Shown here: positions 1 to 7,794 of the stretch, in pieces
How positions within the stretch are numbered: the first letter of the stretch is position 1
Layout of the letters: every line of letters starts with the position of its first letter
NCBI RefSeq assembly: GCF_014650455.1
Contig: NZ_BMUZ01000009.1
Location: 248,001-312,000 of the forward strand
Origin: Streptomyces xanthochromogenes
Lineage (GTDB): Bacteria; Actinomycetota; Actinomycetes; Streptomycetales; Streptomycetaceae
Length of the DNA: 64,000 nt
Direction of reading: 5' to 3'
Translations under genes and position numbers: made by a program
The notes under the pieces: model-generated
Seen by the model: only the letters and a program-made list of their open reading frames with translations
Told to the model about the DNA's origin: nothing
Databases searched by the model: none

Positions 1-520
1 CCCTGTCGCCACCGATGCGACCGTGCTCCGCGTACAAGTGGCCGTTTCTGCACTGCAGTTTGGGTGCTGGTGGCTTGGGCGGATTCAGGATGCGCTGTCT
101 CGCTCGCCACTCGGCTGTGTATCGACGCTCACACGTCCGACATGCGCGCTTCCCGCTCTTGCAGATCCTCAGGTTGTCGCCTGAGTACGGGTGCCCTGCC
201 ACGCAGTGGGTCTTGTTGCGCTGGAATTCGGCGCCGTTCTCCCAAGACTTGGCCCGCCGCAGGTTCTCCGCCTTCGTTACGCAGTCCAGATGCGCTGGGT
301 TTACGCAGTTCCGAACACGGCAGAGGTGGTCGATGGTCATCCCTGGCGGGATCGGGCTCTGAGAAAGCTCGTAGGCCAGGCGGTGGGCAAGGTAGGTCTT
401 GCCCCTACTGCTGAACTGGCCGTAGCCGTTGGTCGAGCCGAGGGGCTTCCAGAGCCAGCACGCGTCGACATCCCCGACGTCAACCTTGCTCCAGAACCGC
501 ATCACGGTAGCGTTGTCCAT
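1..520 (-). CDS. HNH endonuclease, 3' end cut by window edge
   Basis: Reading leftward from the ATG at 520, the frame stays open to the window edge (173 codons visible, no stop). The protein begins MDNATVMRFWSKV and contains GYGQF, LAHRLAYEL, MTIDHLCR, NCVNPAHL and later CxxC pairs (RACRTCERR). This is the layout of phage HNH homing-type endonucleases: a beta-beta-alpha metal core using the DH and NPxHL residues, with structural zinc cysteines. A GAGAGG ribosome-binding site lies 7 nt upstream. It follows the capsid gene on the same strand after two hairpins, so it is probably transcribed with or just after the head operon. Phage HNH enzymes are either selfish homing nucleases or assist terminase cleavage. 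Its place beyond the capsid, not beside terminase, favours the first (inference). Confidence 0.85.
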   Translation of the reverse strand, partial: MDNATVMRFWSKVDVGDVDACWLWKPLGSTNGYGQFSSRGKTYLAHRLAYELSQSPIPPGMTIDHLCRVRNCVNPAHLDCVTKAENLRRAKSWENGAEFQRNKTHCVAGHPYSGDNLRICKSGKRACRTCERRYTAEWRARQRILNPPKPPAPKLQCRNGHLYAEHGRIGGDR

Positions 521-550
521 GTCGGACCTCTCATCCAGGTTCGTCCACGC

Positions 551-578
551 CCCGGGGGTGTTTCAGCACCCGCCGGGG
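551..578. other. GC-rich hairpin before the HNH gene
   Basis: On the minus strand CCCCGG-c-GGGTG pairs with CACCC-CCGGGG (one bulged base) around a short loop. It sits 31 nt upstream of the HNH start. It may attenuate or terminate transcription arriving from the capsid gene. There is no U-tract. Confidence 0.45.
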
Positions 579-590
579 TCTCAGTAATTC

Positions 591-625
591 TAGCTAACTC
601 GCCCTGTAACAGGGCGAGTTAGCTA
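591..625. terminator. Perfect 16-bp stem, TAA loop, after capsid gene
   Basis: The arms 591-606 and 610-625 are perfectly complementary over 16 bp around a 3-nt loop. The hairpin lies 15 nt past the capsid stop on the minus strand. A short AT stretch follows instead of a true U-tract. The most likely role is termination or mRNA 3'-end stabilisation of the very highly expressed head transcript. Confidence 0.7.
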
Positions 626-639
626 TGCCGAAGGCGTCA

Positions 640-2010
640 TCACGAGCTCAGGGTGGCCGTGACGCGGCTGAGCCGGCCGAGGTAACGAGGTGCGCGAACC
701 GCGAGGGTCGTGTCGGAGACGATCGCGTAGGGCAGCTGGTCCGGGCCGGACGTGGTCGGGTACACGTCCAGCGGGGTCAGCTCGCGCACGTAGGGCCGGA
801 CTACGAAGTTCGGGTCGCGCGCCATGAGGTAGATGTTCTCCTGGCCGGTAGCCGCGGGCTTGGCCGCCGCGTTGGTGCCGACGTAGGCGGTCGGGCCCTG
901 GGCTGGCACGGTCGACGCGTTCTTCGGGGTGAGCTTGGTGCCGTCATCGACGATCGACGTGGTCAGCACCGGGGTGACGCCGTCAGCGGCGACACCGACA
1001 CAGGCGTCGACGTAGCCGAGGAGCGTCTCGGTGCCAGTCCCGGTGCTCCGGTAGACCTTGTAGACGTTGGGCTGCGAGCCGTCGAGGCCGGTCGGCGTAG
1101 AGAACGAGAGGGTGACGGTCGACGTCGAACCCGAAGTGGTCTGCGAGACCTCGGTGGACGCCTGGATCTCGCCCTGTCGGGCGATGACCGGCACGATCTG
1201 GTAGTAGTACGTCGCCGCGGCGAGCGTGCCGCCGGTGGTAGCGGTCGCGGTGGTGACCGCGCCCATGCCGTAGCCGCGCGCCGACAGGAACGACGACTTG
1301 ATGATCGGCACATCCCGGTAGGTCATGACGTTCAGGCCGCCGGCGACCTCGACGCGGTCGGAGAACCGCTGCTGCGCCTGGAGGAGCTGGGCCACCTTGG
1401 AGGCGGCGGTCGGCGACATGACCAGCATCCAGGACGCGTCCTGGATGGCCATGGCGGCCTGCTGCTCGACCATGTCGATGAGCTTGTCGAGGGCGCCGAG
1501 GGACATCGCGGCGTTGAAGTCGATGGCGTTCTGCCCGTTGCCGGAGAATGTGCTGACCAGCGAGTCGAGGCCATCAAACTGGGGGTACGCGCCGTACTGG
1601 GTGGAGGCGGAGTTGCCCCACAGCATGGCGTTCTCGATGTCCCAGTACAGGCCCTGAATCGAGCCCTCGATTTCCTGCTGCTTCAGATCCTGGGCCAGTC
1701 CGCGGGTGACGGCCTGGGCGTAGCCGGTGACGGCGCCGACGGCCTGCATGTTGCGGATCGTGAACTGGTTCTGCACGTAGGTGCTGTTGGAGACCGGGCG
1801 GGCGCCGCCGTCGGTGACGAAGCCGCCGGTGGCGCGCTGCGTGCGCTGGTTGAAGTAGTAGACCGTCGAGTCCCACTTGCGGGACGGGGTCGCTCGGACC
1901 AGTGGCGCGTAACGGCGCTGGTACTCGAGCAGCATCGGGTCGACGATCGTCGGGGTCAGCGCAGATGCGCCTGCCGCGGTCAGTGCCTCGCGGAGTTCAG
2001 CCTGGGACAT
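640..2010 (-). CDS. Major capsid protein with Ig/Fn3-like insertion
   Basis: 456 aa, ATG at 2010 with a GAAAGG site 7 nt upstream; the in-frame upstream ATG at 2079 has no such site. The protein resembles HK97-fold capsid proteins of actinophages: N-terminal capsid text (LLEYQRRYAPLVRATPSRKW), a helical spine (DLKQQEIEGSIQGLYWDIENA) and a C-terminal strand-rich end (RYLGRLSRVTATLSS). Residues about 258-335 are a beta-rich insert (AAATYYYQIVPVIARQGE to TETLLGYVDA) reading like a fibronectin-III or Ig-like domain. Such inserts usually project from the capsid surface. It is preceded by the protease/scaffold gene, the usual head-gene order. The call rests on position and general sequence character; no single motif is diagnostic. 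Confidence 0.8.
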   Translation of the reverse strand: MSQAELREALTAAGASALTPTIVDPMLLEYQRRYAPLVRATPSRKWDSTVYYFNQRTQRATGGFVTDGGARPVSNSTYVQNQFTIRNMQAVGAVTGYAQAVTRGLAQDLKQQEIEGSIQGLYWDIENAMLWGNSASTQYGAYPQFDGLDSLVSTFSGNGQNAIDFNAAMSLGALDKLIDMVEQQAAMAIQDASWMLVMSPTAASKVAQLLQAQQRFSDRVEVAGGLNVMTYRDVPIIKSSFLSARGYGMGAVTTATATTGGTLAAATYYYQIVPVIARQGEIQASTEVSQTTSGSTSTVTLSFSTPTGLDGSQPNVYKVYRSTGTGTETLLGYVDACVGVAADGVTPVLTTSIVDDGTKLTPKNASTVPAQGPTAYVGTNAAAKPAATGQENIYLMARDPNFVVRPYVRELTPLDVYPTTSGPDQLPYAIVSDTTLAVRAPRYLGRLSRVTATLSS

Positions 2011-2134
2011 GGTGGTGCCTTTCAGGGAAGTGGGGGTACGACGAAGCCCCGCGCTTGGGCGGGGCTGGGTGACCATCACTGCCGTGAGGCACCAGCGAGG
2101 CTGGCGGTCGGGAGAGGCTCAGGATGCGGTGCTG

Positions 2135-3994
2135 TTAGCTACGGGGCTCACGGTCGCCGAGGATCGCGGTGACGATGGCCTTGCCTGCGGTCGGGCGCCA
2201 CTCCTCGTCGGTGTACTCGTGCAGCGGCTTCTGCGGCCAGCTCTCGGGCAGGCCGCTGGAGACCGTCGACGATTCGGTGACCGGCTTCACGAGGCCCTTG
2301 CGGGACGGCCCGGCCGCCTCGACGTGCTCCTGCACGGCCGTCGGCAGGGCCTTGGCGATGCCCTCGGCGACGAGCCGCTGGATCCGCTGGTCTTCCGTCT
2401 CGGTCACCTCAACGGCGGGGGCCGCCTCAGCTACCGGCTCGGCCTCCGCGGACTCCACCGCGGCGGGGGCCGGGGTCATCGCGGTGACGAACCCTGCAAG
2501 GGCGTCGCTGAGCTTGTCGATCTTCGCTCCGAGGGCGTCCATACCATCGGTGCTTCCCGGGGTCTCGGCCGCCGGGGTGGTGGACTCCGCCATGGCGGGC
2601 TCCTTCTCCTGGGTGGGGTCGGCCGCCGGCGTCTCCGGTGCCGAAGTCTGTGCGATCTCTGCGTGCTTGCGATCGATCGCTTCGTTGACCATCGCCGCAG
2701 TGACGATGGTGCCGGGGCTGAGCTGGCCGGACTCGTGTACGAGCCGCCAGTGCTCTGCTGTCATCGGCGCCCCGGCCGCGACGTAGGAGACGCTCTCCCC
2801 CATGTCGCCGCTGTCGTCGTCTTCGTCGGTCTTGCAGTGCATGCAGGACTCGCACGCGCAGGGGCAGCCGCCGGGGGTGGCGGGGATGGCGCAGCCGCAG
2901 CCGCACGGGCAGTCCGCGCCCGCCGCAGATGCTGGAGAGCTGTCGTCGTCAGGTTCGCCGGGGACGTCGACGTCGGCGTCCATGTCGGGGTCGAGCTGCA
3001 TGAGGGCCTGGCAGGCGCCGTCCATGGCCGCACGCCCGACCGCATCGAGGTCGTGCGGGTCGAGGCTCTGCGAGCTGACGGTCACGGTGGTCGGGCCGTT
3101 GGTCAGCGAGACGAACAGGTTCCCGGCGTCTGTCGAGTCCATGCCCCAGTACTCGGCGAGCGTCTCGGTGACCTGGGTGGTGGGGTCGATGAGCCAGCCC
3201 TCTTGGGCGGCCACCGTCACCCCGAAGCCCTTGAGGGCCTTGGTGATGCGCTGCTTGACCCGCTTCAACTGCGCGGCCGTGTAAGCCCGGGCGTTGTCGG
3301 CCTGGTTGATGTATGACCAGGCGGCCTTGGCGCGAGCCTTGGTGTCGAGGGGGTACCGCTTCTGCTTGTCCTTCTGGTAGCCGGGGTCCGCGAACGGCCC
3401 CTGCTCGCCGGAGGCGTCCGCCCCGTCGGCGGCTTCGGTGACGGTATGCACCAGCGCCTCCTGCACTGACTCGGTGATGAGCACCCGGCCCTCGGATGCG
3501 GTCTCTGCCGGAGCGCTGCCCGCCGGCGTGTAGGTGTCGACGCGCGCCCCGAGGACTCCCGGCTTCCGGGTGAAATCGAGGCCATCAAGTTCCAGATCGT
3601 CTGCGGTCTCAACGGGCACGCCGTCCGGCCCGGCCTGGCGCCGGACCTTGCCGACCCATGCGCCGCGGATCGACACCCCGGACAAGTACGGGGCGCCACC
3701 GGTGGTGTCGACGAGGGCGGCGATCGTCCGGGCCGGCTGGGTGTCTGCGAGGTCGGCTGAGTAGATGGCTCGCCCCGCCTCGTCCTGCTCGATGGCGGTG
3801 ATCCGTCCGACGATCTGCGTGGAGTCGTCATCGGCCGCGTGGTGGGTGAGCATCGTGAGCGGCTGCGCGCCCTCGGCGAGTCGCTGCCGGGCACGAGCCA
3901 CGGCGCGGCCGATGGCCTCGGCGGTGTAGAGGCGGCCGTTGCGGCTGACGCCGGGAACGAGGGCGATGCCGGAGACCGTTCCGAGAGTGCCCAT
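2135..3994 (-). CDS. Capsid maturation protease/scaffold fusion, Cys-rich linker
   Basis: 619 aa; ATG at 3994 preferred because GGGAGG lies 5 nt upstream, while the GTG at 4000 falls inside that site. Residues 1-150 resemble a phage prohead protease or prohead core domain (GVSRNGRLYTAEAIG, LTHHAADDDSTQIVGRI, PYLSGVSIRG). About 215-265 is a DUF6582-like helical region (KRYPLDTKARAKAAWSYINQ). About 360-388 holds nine cysteines (CPCGCGC then CPCACESCMHC). The C-terminal third is acidic, coiled and proline/alanine-rich, as expected for an internal scaffold, ending in a basic segment. The inferred role is to shape the prohead, cleave itself and be lost on maturation. It lies immediately upstream of the capsid gene. 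The cysteine cluster is not a normal scaffold feature. Confidence 0.7.
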   Translation of the reverse strand: MGTLGTVSGIALVPGVSRNGRLYTAEAIGRAVARARQRLAEGAQPLTMLTHHAADDDSTQIVGRITAIEQDEAGRAIYSADLADTQPARTIAALVDTTGGAPYLSGVSIRGAWVGKVRRQAGPDGVPVETADDLELDGLDFTRKPGVLGARVDTYTPAGSAPAETASEGRVLITESVQEALVHTVTEAADGADASGEQGPFADPGYQKDKQKRYPLDTKARAKAAWSYINQADNARAYTAAQLKRVKQRITKALKGFGVTVAAQEGWLIDPTTQVTETLAEYWGMDSTDAGNLFVSLTNGPTTVTVSSQSLDPHDLDAVGRAAMDGACQALMQLDPDMDADVDVPGEPDDDSSPASAAGADCPCGCGCAIPATPGGCPCACESCMHCKTDEDDDSGDMGESVSYVAAGAPMTAEHWRLVHESGQLSPGTIVTAAMVNEAIDRKHAEIAQTSAPETPAADPTQEKEPAMAESTTPAAETPGSTDGMDALGAKIDKLSDALAGFVTAMTPAPAAVESAEAEPVAEAAPAVEVTETEDQRIQRLVAEGIAKALPTAVQEHVEAAGPSRKGLVKPVTESSTVSSGLPESWPQKPLHEYTDEEWRPTAGKAIVTAILGDREPRS

Positions 3995-3996
3995 GG

Positions 3997-4380
3997 TCAC
4001 CTCCCGATCAGCGAGATCGTGACGCCGGTGAAGCTGGGGTTTGTTCCGGTGACGACCCAGCGGACACGGCCCTTGCCGGTGAGGATGTAGCCGCCCGAGC
4101 CCGGCCCCAAGCTGGCGAATGTGAAGTTCGGGCCCGAGGTGATCGCGGTGAGGGTCTGGGTGGTGAGCCAGTAACCGGCCGCGTCCTGCACGTCGTAGTA
4201 CACGGTGATCGACGGGGTCGTTCCGGTCGCGCCGGTCACGAAAACGGACAGGATCCCGTTGGCGACGCTGGTGGTGTCCAGTACGCCGCTGTCCCCGGAC
4301 GCGGTGATGGTCTGGGAGGCCGGGGCGTACACGGTGACCGGGTCGGCGGGCAGGGCGGTTACGAGGGGCGCGCGAGCCAT
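3997..4380 (-). CDS. Beta-rich small head-region protein, unknown
   Basis: 127 aa, ATG at 4380 with TAGGAG 8 nt upstream. The protein is rich in T, S, V and G (SITVYYDVQDAAGYWLTTQT, GYILTGKGRVRWVVTG) and has no cysteine, which suggests a small beta-sandwich. Its stop overlaps the ribosome-binding site of the protease/scaffold gene, so the two are probably co-translated. Its place between minor head protein and scaffold is compatible with a decoration or stabilising protein, but no family was recognised. Confidence 0.6.
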   Translation of the reverse strand: MARAPLVTALPADPVTVYAPASQTITASGDSGVLDTTSVANGILSVFVTGATGTTPSITVYYDVQDAAGYWLTTQTLTAITSGPNFTFASLGPGSGGYILTGKGRVRWVVTGTNPSFTGVTISLIGR

Positions 4381-4396
4381 GACGACTCCTATCCGG

Positions 4397-5860
4397 TCAG
4401 GTGAACCAGCTGGCGAAGTGGGCGAGGCTGACATCCGCGGCGTAGCAGCAGCGGCAGTTGGGGTGGAGGGGCATGCGAGGCTGGTCGCCGACCCGCCACG
4501 GGCTTCCGGTTTCGGCGTCGATACAGGAGCCGCAGACCCTGCCGTCCCCGGCGGTGATGATGTCGATCAGTTGGACGCCCTCGGACTGGTAGAGCGCGAG
4601 GGCGCCCTCGTCTGCCGCGGTGGTCATCGCCCAGTCGACGGTGAATGCGACGGCGTCGCTGTCGCCGGTGAGGATGTCGGCGGCGGCGTCGATGAGTTCG
4701 TCGCGGCTGAGGCCGTCTTCCATGCCGGATGCCAGGGTGCGGCCTAGGTCGTCGGCGACACCGTCGACCATGCGGCCGAGCCAGCCGCCCGCGTCGCCCC
4801 ACAGTTCGTCGAGGCGCTCCATTGCCGCGTAGGCGTCGGTGAAGGCGATGTTCCAGTCGAGCCCGATCCTGTTGGCTCGCTCGGCTGCGATGGCAACGGC
4901 GTTGACCATGCCTTCGGCCCGTCCGGCGGCAATCGCATTACGCAGTGCGATTCGTACCGTCGTGAAGCCGGCCAGGTCGGCGAGGACGGCGAGCATCGCC
5001 TTCGCCGCGGCGAGGGCTGCGGCCCGAATGCCGCTGCGGTCAGGGCCGTCGGCTTCGTGGACGCCGAGCTGCCAGCGCAGCCGGTCGACCATGGCGGCGA
5101 TGCCGTCGCGGGCAACCAGGTCGCGCCACAGGGCATTGACGCTGGCGGTGTGCCGGTCCTGTTGCTCCTGGCGCCTCTGGAAAAGCAGTGCCCACATACC
5201 TTCGAGTTTGCCGAGGTCGATGGTCGCCTTGAGGATGTCCGGGTCGTCGGTCGCTTCGGTCGCTAGGTGTACCGCGGTCTCGCAGGCGACCTGTACGCGG
5301 CGGGTCATTGGGCCGCCAGACAGCGCCCAGCCTGCCGCGAACGCTTCGCGGGCTACGGCATCCATGGGATGCGCGAGCGGGCTGTCGATGCGGTCGAGGC
5401 CGTGGACGGCCGAGAGCGCGGTGAACTCGATCGGTTGGGCGTCGAGTCGGTCGAGCGGGGCCGGCTCGTCGAGGTTGAGGTAGATCAGGGAGCAGTGGGC
5501 GGTGAACCCGTGCCCCCGCGGGATCTCAATGCCGCGTTCGTGCAGGGCGTCGAGGGTGTCGCGGCGGAGGTCTTCGAGGTCCGGGGAGTCGACGAGGGCG
5601 ACGAGGACGTCCTTGTCGCCGCCGGTGAAACGGGCCAGTCCCGCGAGTTGAGCGGTGAACGGTCGCCGGGCGGCGAGTTCAGCTACCGCGTCCCGCAGGA
5701 CGTCCCCGTCGACGTGGTCAGCGTCACCGAGGTAGGCGACTGTGACGTGCAGTTCCTCAGCTGGGAGTCCGCCCTCGACCGCGAGTTGCTGCGCGAGTGC
5801 GGGCGGCGGATAGAGGGCGATCATGCAGCCGTCGGAGAAGTTCGGGGACGCCACGGTCAC
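4397..5860 (-). CDS. 2H phosphoesterase fused to Mu F-like minor head protein
   Basis: 487 aa. GTG at 5860 overlaps the upstream stop (GTGA); an internal ATG at codon 13 is an alternative. Residues 1 to about 160 form a LigT/2'-5' RNA ligase-like domain with both catalytic motifs: H38-V-T40 (HVTVAYLG) and H122-C-S124 (AHCSLIYL). Residues about 200-487 are helical and end in the Mu gpF-type minor head motif (DGRVCGSC, then MPLHPNCRCC), which marks proteins carried in the phage head next to the portal. 2H enzymes hydrolyse 2'-5' or cyclic phosphodiesters, and phage relatives such as Acb1 destroy CBASS signals. The fusion would place such an enzyme in the particle and possibly inject it with DNA (inference). 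Both active-site histidines are present, so activity is plausible. Confidence 0.8.
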   Translation of the reverse strand: MTVASPNFSDGCMIALYPPPALAQQLAVEGGLPAEELHVTVAYLGDADHVDGDVLRDAVAELAARRPFTAQLAGLARFTGGDKDVLVALVDSPDLEDLRRDTLDALHERGIEIPRGHGFTAHCSLIYLNLDEPAPLDRLDAQPIEFTALSAVHGLDRIDSPLAHPMDAVAREAFAAGWALSGGPMTRRVQVACETAVHLATEATDDPDILKATIDLGKLEGMWALLFQRRQEQQDRHTASVNALWRDLVARDGIAAMVDRLRWQLGVHEADGPDRSGIRAAALAAAKAMLAVLADLAGFTTVRIALRNAIAAGRAEGMVNAVAIAAERANRIGLDWNIAFTDAYAAMERLDELWGDAGGWLGRMVDGVADDLGRTLASGMEDGLSRDELIDAAADILTGDSDAVAFTVDWAMTTAADEGALALYQSEGVQLIDIITAGDGRVCGSCIDAETGSPWRVGDQPRMPLHPNCRCCYAADVSLAHFASWFT

Positions 5861-6138
5861 CCCCGGTCGACGTCTCGGTACTCGATGACCGATTCACGTA
5901 CCTGGTCTTCGTCGGAGTCGCCGGAATCCCACCACTCAACGGCCCGCCACACCTTGGCGAGTGTCTGCGATGCGGCCTCTGCCTGATCAAGGAGCGATAG
6001 GACGCGGCGGGTGGCTTCGGCGGCGTCCTGCGCGAAGTCGAGCTCGCCGAGACGCTCCGCCATTTCCTCAAGGTCGCCACGCTGCCGCTCCAGACCTCGG
6101 GTGTGGAGGAATAGATAGTTGTAGCTGCCGCCGCTCAT
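5857..6138 (-). CDS. Conserved small phage protein (MSGGSYNYL type)
   Basis: 93 aa. It starts ATG at 6138, overlapping the stop of the preceding 34-aa gene (ATGA), and ends overlapping the next start (GTGA). The opening MSGGSYNYLF and a closing VEWWDSGDSDEDQVRE are typical of a widespread phage and bacterial family of unknown role, with a helical middle. It is translationally coupled within the head operon. Confidence 0.7.
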   Translation of the reverse strand: MSGGSYNYLFLHTRGLERQRGDLEEMAERLGELDFAQDAAEATRRVLSLLDQAEAASQTLAKVWRAVEWWDSGDSDEDQVRESVIEYRDVDRG

Positions 6139-6239
6139 CCGACCCTCTTCTTGATCAACGCCGCGACGTCTTTGGCTCGCAGCGGATGGTTCGGCGGGTC
6201 GGGAGGCTGGACCGGTCCGGGGTCAGGCGGCGTGCTCAT
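6135..6239 (-). CDS. 34-aa proline-rich micro-protein
   Basis: 34 codons beginning MSTPPDPGPVQPPDPP and ending in a basic tail (AALIKKRVG). The ATG at 6239 has an excellent GGGAGGT site 5 nt upstream, lying inside the 3' end of the portal gene (17-nt overlap). Its stop overlaps the next start (ATGA). The strong ribosome-binding site and double coupling argue that it is translated. Function unknown. Confidence 0.6.
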   Translation of the reverse strand: MSTPPDPGPVQPPDPPNHPLRAKDVAALIKKRVG

Positions 6240-7794
6240 CGACACCTCCCGGTAGTGCGGCCAGGGCTTCCTGTAGGCGGGCCCGGTAGAGGAGGCGCCG
6301 GGACTCGGCCGTCGGCGGGGCTCCACCGTCCGGCTCGTCGGGCGGCCCGACGCCGGGTGGCGCCTTCCCGGCGAACGGCGCCAGTTGGGTTGGCACCCCA
6401 GCCTTGTCGGGCTTCTCCACCGTGACGGGCTCCCCCTCCTCGGGATCGCCGGGCTCCAAGGAGGTGCCGCGGAGTTTGTTCGCGATGCTGGCCTTGGAGG
6501 CTGCGTCCATGTCGGCCCAGCGCACCAGGTTGGTGCGGTCGACGAGGACCGGCTGGTCGCCGCCTTGGACGGGGGGTTCGTTGATGTCGGCGCGGTAGCG
6601 GTCGAGGGTCCAGGAGCCGTTGCGGAGCCGCATGTCGCGAATGTCTTCGACGGTCTTGGAGTCCCGCATGTCGATGTCGCTGAACTTGAGCTTCCAGCCC
6701 TCGACGCCGAAGCCGAGCCGCGCGAGGTGGAAGTTGAGGGCTTCGAGGACGAGTTCAGCGATCGGCTGCACGGTGTTGACCATGAAGGTGCGGTCCTGGG
6801 ATTCGCCGGTGCCGCCGCCCAGGTTCCCGGACTCGATGATCCCGACCTTCGCCGGGGGCACCCCATAGGCGGCGATGATCTCGTCGCGCTTCTGCTCCAG
6901 GTACTTCAGGTAGTCCATCGTGCGGGACTGCGCCAGCTCGTGGACTACTGCGCCGCCCTTGGTGGAGATCGGCACGCCGATGTTGCGTGGGCCGATGTTG
7001 CGCTGCATGTGCTGCGCTACCCACTTGTTGATCTCGCTTGGCGAATGCGACGACGGAAAGTCCACGTGCAGAACCGGCGGCGCACCCTTGCGAAAGATCT
7101 CCTTCGACGTAGCCGATGCGAACAACCACGACGTGATCGGCAGCATCGCGGCCTGCGTCGGCGACACCCCGAACACCCCGGAGCGGGGCGAGTCCAGGCT
7201 GATGTGGATGACCTCGCGCGGCTCGAACACGGCACGCTGGCCCAACTCTGTCTGCTGCACGTAGCTGGTGATCGTGCCGTGCTCGTCGGCGATCGGCAGC
7301 ATCGACGGGCAGTCCAGCGAATACAGGGCGACGGGCTGGTTCGCCAGCCACACGACCTCGATGAACGCATCCCCGAAAACCAGCAGGTCGGTGATGACGC
7401 CGCGCAGGATCTGGCGGATGTTCTCACGCGGGTTGCAGTAGGCGAGCATCCGCTCCAGGAGGAGGACTTCCTGCGGTTTGTCGGGCTGCTCCTGGTCGCC
7501 TTCGCCGTCGTCGTTCGTCCAGTCGGTGACGAGTCCGCCCGCAGTGACGGTGCGGGCGATGGCGTTGACGGAGGCCCACGACCAGGGGCAGGCGAGGTAG
7601 GCGTCGTACAGCTGGCTGAGCGAAGTGCGGCGGTCCGTCTGGGTGGCCGCCCCCAGGCCCTGGTTGGACTCAGTGAGCCCGCCGGGGCCGACCCCGTACT
7701 CGTAGCCCGCGCGCTCGGGGAGTTTCGCTGGGGCGGTCTCCAGCACCTCTACGCCGCTGCCGGTGACGCTCTGCCACCAGGTCTTGAGGCTCAT
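6223..7794 (-). CDS. Portal protein
   Basis: 523 aa, ATG at 7794 overlapping the terminase stop (ATGA). It has the HK97-type portal layout: N-terminal LYDAYLACPWSWASVNAIAR, then FGDAFIEVVW, EVIHISLDSP, FGVSPTQAAM, KGAPPVLHVDF, and AYGVPPAKVGII, a typical portal stem signature. The tail is proline-rich and disordered. Twelve copies should form the ring through which TerL pumps DNA and to which the neck attaches. Order TerS-TerL-portal-minor head is canonical. Confidence 0.9.
   Translation of the reverse strand: MSLKTWWQSVTGSGVEVLETAPAKLPERAGYEYGVGPGGLTESNQGLGAATQTDRRTSLSQLYDAYLACPWSWASVNAIARTVTAGGLVTDWTNDDGEGDQEQPDKPQEVLLLERMLAYCNPRENIRQILRGVITDLLVFGDAFIEVVWLANQPVALYSLDCPSMLPIADEHGTITSYVQQTELGQRAVFEPREVIHISLDSPRSGVFGVSPTQAAMLPITSWLFASATSKEIFRKGAPPVLHVDFPSSHSPSEINKWVAQHMQRNIGPRNIGVPISTKGGAVVHELAQSRTMDYLKYLEQKRDEIIAAYGVPPAKVGIIESGNLGGGTGESQDRTFMVNTVQPIAELVLEALNFHLARLGFGVEGWKLKFSDIDMRDSKTVEDIRDMRLRNGSWTLDRYRADINEPPVQGGDQPVLVDRTNLVRWADMDAASKASIANKLRGTSLEPGDPEEGEPVTVEKPDKAGVPTQLAPFAGKAPPGVGPPDEPDGGAPPTAESRRLLYRARLQEALAALPGGVDEHAA

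Noticed and set aside
625..2172. Long plus-strand frame opposite the capsid gene
   Set aside because: It is the mirror of the capsid codon bias; low-complexity R/G/V protein without a ribosome-binding site.
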